From the NCBI GenBank assembly GCA_009760885.1, contig CM019719.1, positions 36,373,584 through 36,437,583 of the forward strand: DNA of 64,000 bases, read 5' to 3'. Below, in pieces: positions 60,811 to 64,000 of this stretch. Position 1 is the first letter of the stretch. Every line of letters begins with the position of its first letter. The notes under the pieces are model-generated. The model was not told the origin of the DNA. It ran no database searches and was given only the letters and a program-made list of their open reading frames with translations. The stretch is from Achatina immaculata. Its lineage: Eukaryota > Mollusca > Gastropoda > Stylommatophora > Achatinidae. Both the position numbers and the translations under genes were made by a program.

Positions 60811-61440
60811 TATATATCAATGAGGAAAGATTGGAAGAAGTGGATAGTTTTGAATATCTTGGATCACTACTAACTAATAATGGAGATACAATGAGGGAAA
60901 TTAAAAGGAGGACATCTATCGCTCTTCAGAAAGTAAAACAAATAAAGAATATGTGGAGAGGAGCAGACAGAACTACAAAAATAAGATTTTTAAGGGCATG
61001 CATCTTTCCCATCACAACATATGCCTGTGAGACGTGGACATTTAACAAAACAAAACAGCTGAGAAACACATAAATGCCTTTGAATGTAAATGCTACAGAA
61101 GAGTTCTCCAAATATCGTGGACACAAAAAAGAACAAATATATCTATACTACAAGAGCTTAATATTGAAGAAGACTGGCTAGTAAAGAGTATTAAAGAGAG
61201 AAAACTTAAATATTTTGGACACATTAAACGTCATGATAATTTAGAGAAGACCATATTGGAAGGATACATAATGGGAAAAAGAAAAAGAGGAAGACCAAAA
61301 CGAAGATGGCTGCAAGAAATCGTTGACGATCTGCAAATGAATGCCGCAGCAGCACGCCATCTTGCTCACAACCGAGAGGCCTACAGGAGTGCTGTTATGG
61401 AGGCAAAGTTCCGCAAGGGACATGCAAATGAATGAATGAA
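60811..61440 (+). pseudogene. LINE family A thumb to 3' end
   Basis: Codes VDSFEYLGSLLTNNGDTMRE, IKRRTSIALQKVKQIKNMWR, CIFPITTYACETWTFNKTKQ, then after a frameshift SWTQKRTNISILQELNIEED and the GKRKRGRPKRRWLQEIVDD tail, ending in (GAAT)n. Very similar to 56386-57009, with ATGTGGAGA where that copy has a stop. Confidence 0.85.
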
Positions 61441-61930
61441 CTAGCAAATCACTTTTAAAATCATTTTCAAAATGAGTACAAAGAATGTTTTTACAGTATT
61501 CATATATTTTGTACTTGTACAAAGCATTTTTTATATATGAGTTTTTCTGTTAGCGTTGCACAAATCAAGTGATGTTCATAGTTTACAGTGAAACAGCAGC
61601 AACTCACAAAGCAGCAACTCACAAAGCATAACTCACAAAGCAGCAACTGATAAACATGGCAACTGATCCCTCAGTATCAGAGGATTCATTATAATCACAT
61701 GCAAAAGTAAAAGAGGTGTAAATTTTAACTTGTGTTTATTTTGCATTTTGCATGCATTTTCATATCTTGGTATTTTGTTTTAATGTCACATTTGTAAAAT
61801 TTACGATGGGCTTAGATATCATGTCCAGCAAAAATATTCCACAAATAATAACTTATATACTCAAATTTTTCTCATTTTTTTTTCACTGTGTGAATTTTGG
61901 CCAATTTGAGGAACTATAGCAACCATGAAT
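61441..61930. other. No gene seen
   Basis: Contains a short CAGCAACTCACAAAG repeat (about 61600-61650). Confidence 0.5.
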
Positions 61931-61934
61931 TAAT

Positions 61935-62338
61935 ATTGCAGATCTTTTAGAACACGATCCTAAGAAGAATCTTTGGGCCCACAAAGGATACCAACAGTGG
62001 AGAATGGAAAGTTAGAAAGAACACTGAACTGAACAGCTTATTTAAATCCTAACAAATTATAAATATCTTGAAACTGAACAGACTACGCTCTCTGGGCCAT
62101 GTAGAAAGAATGGAAAAGAACAGTTATATGAAAATTATGTATGCACAAGAGATGAAGGAAACAAGACCAAGGGGTAGACCAAGATGGAGATGGAAAGACG
62201 AGATAGAAGAGGATATAAAAGAAATTGGTGTCACCAGCTGGAGAGAGAAGATTAGGAATAGAGAGGAATGGAGGCGAACTTTATCTGCAGCATTGAGCCT
62301 TAATGGCTCGGAAAGCTGAAGAAGAAGAAGAAGAAGAA
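61935..62338 (+). pseudogene. LINE family E 3' end
   Basis: Codes RIFGPTKDTNSGEWKVRKNT, ELNSLF, then an 83-codon frame KLNRLRSLGHVERMEKNSYM with RPRGRPRWRWKDEIEEDIKE and LSAALSLNGSES at the stop, followed by (GAA)n. Typical LINE C-terminus with a trinucleotide tail. Confidence 0.8.
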
Positions 62339-62439
62339 ATTAATTAATTCCAGAATATATAATTATGCACTTACAGGCAATATTTATATGAGATTTCCTG
62401 GTACTCCTCATTGCCAGATCGTACCAAGTTCAACAAGCT

Positions 62440-62670
62440 GCAGTCAAGGTAGATGGCGAAACATAGGATTGGTTTGATGCGCAAAAGAGAGTGAGACGGG
62501 GATGTATTCTTTCTCCATACATATTTAACACCTACGGTGAAAACTTCATCAGAAATGTAAGAAATAAACAGGAAATAAACTTAGTTGATTGTTTCACATC
62601 AGGGTCACCAGATTCCATAAATTAGATACACCGATACTGTCAAACAGCTCAGAAGGACTGCAACAATTGA
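62440..62670 (+). pseudogene. LINE reverse transcriptase fragment
   Basis: VRRGCILSPYIFNTYGENFI, then a decayed catalytic box region LDTPILSNSSEGLQQLI with the Asp pair lost. Confidence 0.65.
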
Positions 62671-62689
62671 TTCTCTCGACCAAAAGACA

Positions 62690-62870
62690 CATTGAAGCTC
62701 TTCTTCGTGCGACATGTCCTTTCCAGAACGTTATCCCTCTGACTGCCTCCTTGAGTGCAGTGGAATCGTGCGAAGCTGACCAGCATCTCGCAATGACAAG
62801 TCCAGACTTTCCGTGATGTCCCGAGTCCACCGGCGGCGAGGTCGTCCCTTTTCTCTGAGGTATACCTGTG
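62690..62870 (-). mobile_element. LINE C-terminal fragment, opposite strand
   Basis: Minus strand: EKGRPRRRWTRDITESLDLS, then LRDAGQL, the basic GRP tail of another LINE family. Adjacent to the + strand fragment at 62.44-62.67 kb. Confidence 0.6.
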
Positions 62871-62879
62871 GTCAGTGCA

Positions 62880-63778
62880 AAGAGGACACACACACATACA
62901 TACTACAGTGACCATATGTCGTAGCTTTCCTTATATAGCGAACCCTACAAGAACTTGAGATATTGCCTAATTGGCGGCTACGAGGCCATATTTCCCTGTA
63001 CTATCACCAGAACAGGGACTACTATAACATACAGCTTTAAAATAAACTGTGAAGTAAGTTTGTAGAATGTATACAATAGTACTGTAAAATGAGTTTGTGG
63101 AATGTATAACATGAAATAAAGTTTGTAGAATTTATAACATGAAGTAATGATAAGTATATTGTGTAGCAATGCTCGTACCCCAGTGCTTTCAAAAGCCATC
63201 GTCTCGTGTTTTATTATTTTTTTTGTTTTTTTTTAACTAGCTGTAAAATTTGAAATAAGACAGTGCCAAGAAAAAATGAAAGCAGCAAAGTAACCAGGAA
63301 TCTAGGCAACCATTGAATTCTCTAAGAATCCACGTGTAGACAGACAATGTTAATGTAATACATGTAGTTTTAATTCAAAATAACGGATTTAGTGAGAAAA
63401 TACTATGGAAATACTGTTTTGGAGTTACTTTCCAAAGAAAGTAAATACTGATCTAATGAAGGCAAATAGTTTAACTGAACTTCAGCTTGATATACTTTTT
63501 TCAGTGCATTCTCCCTGTCTGCAGGGTTCCTGCTTGTTCGTCTTTCTTACTAAGCAGTCTATGTCAGGAACTTTTCAGTTGATGTTTTTTTTCCCTTTGA
63601 TGTTTAAATGTAAAATGGACCGAGAATTTTAGTCCATGCAGACAACAGTGGACAATTCCCTGGACCTTCTGCCAGTGTATTCCTAAGTTATCTTCAAGAG
63701 GATATGCGATTAGGCAAGAAATTTTCTGACACTGAGAGCGAAAAAAACAACGTAACTTAATAGATCATCAGAGATTAT
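62880..63778. other. No gene seen
   Basis: A repeated GAAGTAAGTTTGTAGAATGTAT motif occurs three times near 63050-63145. The open frame 63405-63632 has no known domain. Confidence 0.45.
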
Positions 63779-64000
63779 ACGAGGTTTATACCGAAAGTCG
63801 TGAGCACAGATTTGTTTAAAAATCAGAATATATAGATATAGAAACTATAAATGTATCACCCTAACTGCATCCTTTTCTTCACTTTTCAGCATAATCTCCA
63901 TTTCTCTGCACACATTTTTCCTATCGCTCTGCAGGTTTGAAAATACCCTCGCGATAGAATTCCGTTCCAGCTGACCGACGGCACAGACGCACTGCTTTCT
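63779..64000 (-). pseudogene. Mariner 3' end, cut by window edge
   Basis: The terminus ACGAGGTTTATACCGAAAGT follows a TA. On the minus strand the transposase C-terminus reads EFYREGI, then ERWEKCVQRNGDYAEK and a TGA stop (63879-63881), about 100 bp inside the terminus. The rest lies beyond 64000. It belongs to a different mariner lineage from the 49.6 kb element because the ends differ. Confidence 0.75.

Noticed and set aside
62594..62915. Minus-strand frames of 88-99 codons as a gene
   Set aside because: The third minus frame gives a LINE tail (GRPRRRWTRDI), so these are shadows.

Overview
This is a piece of a repeat-laden animal nuclear genome. It holds one recognisable host gene, on the + strand: a high-affinity choline transporter of the SLC5A7/CHT1 type. 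Its eight coding exons run from the ATG at 15125 to the stop at 53701 and splice in frame into a 533-residue protein. Large introns, canonical splice sites and a Kozak-like start show a eukaryote. The gene family points to a bilaterian animal, and the mix of LINEs, Penelope-like elements, mariner/Tc1 and a tRNA-derived SINE suggests an invertebrate, most likely a mollusc. The species cannot be named from the sequence.

Layout. 1-15 kb is upstream sequence: a 1.06 kb minisatellite, LINE 3' ends, a nearly full-length CR1/L2-like LINE on the minus strand (6.08-9.22 kb), a trinucleotide tract, and a candidate promoter with E-box, CCAAT and TATA at 5.4-5.54 kb that may serve the transporter. 15.1-15.3 kb is exon 1. 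Intron 1 is 16.7 kb, uses a GC donor, and holds a decayed Tc1 element, LINE fragments, a long inverted repeat, a hAT-like MITE, a 1.5 kb unclassified element with nested internal repeats, and a minisatellite that arose inside reverse-transcriptase codons. Exons 2-7 lie at 32.0-44.9 kb, with more LINE and SINE copies and two minisatellites in the introns. Intron 7 (8.3 kb) holds Penelope-like fragments and a three-layer nest: a Penelope-like element inside a LINE inside a mariner. Exon 8 and the stop end at 53.7 kb. 53.7-64 kb downstream is LINE fragments, a 40-bp minisatellite, a piggyBac-like MITE, a short Penelope-like insertion with perfect target duplications, and a mariner end cut by the window edge.

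The transporter keeps the SLC5 core motifs, but the position aligned with a substrate-contacting Trp of human CHT1 is Leu (residue 58), and its C-terminal tail is shorter than the human one. It may therefore be a CHT1 paralogue with altered substrate use. The remaining open frames belong to decayed mobile elements, to tandem repeats whose periodicity keeps frames open, or to low-complexity tracts. No bacterial operon, CRISPR array, rRNA or functional tRNA gene was seen.

LINE families are named A to E for cross-reference only: A ends in RKGHANE plus an (ATGA)n or (ACTG)n tail; B ends in ALCDV plus a GATATAA-type tail; C ends in APCALGT; D lies at 55.4 kb; E ends in LNGSES plus (GAA)n.
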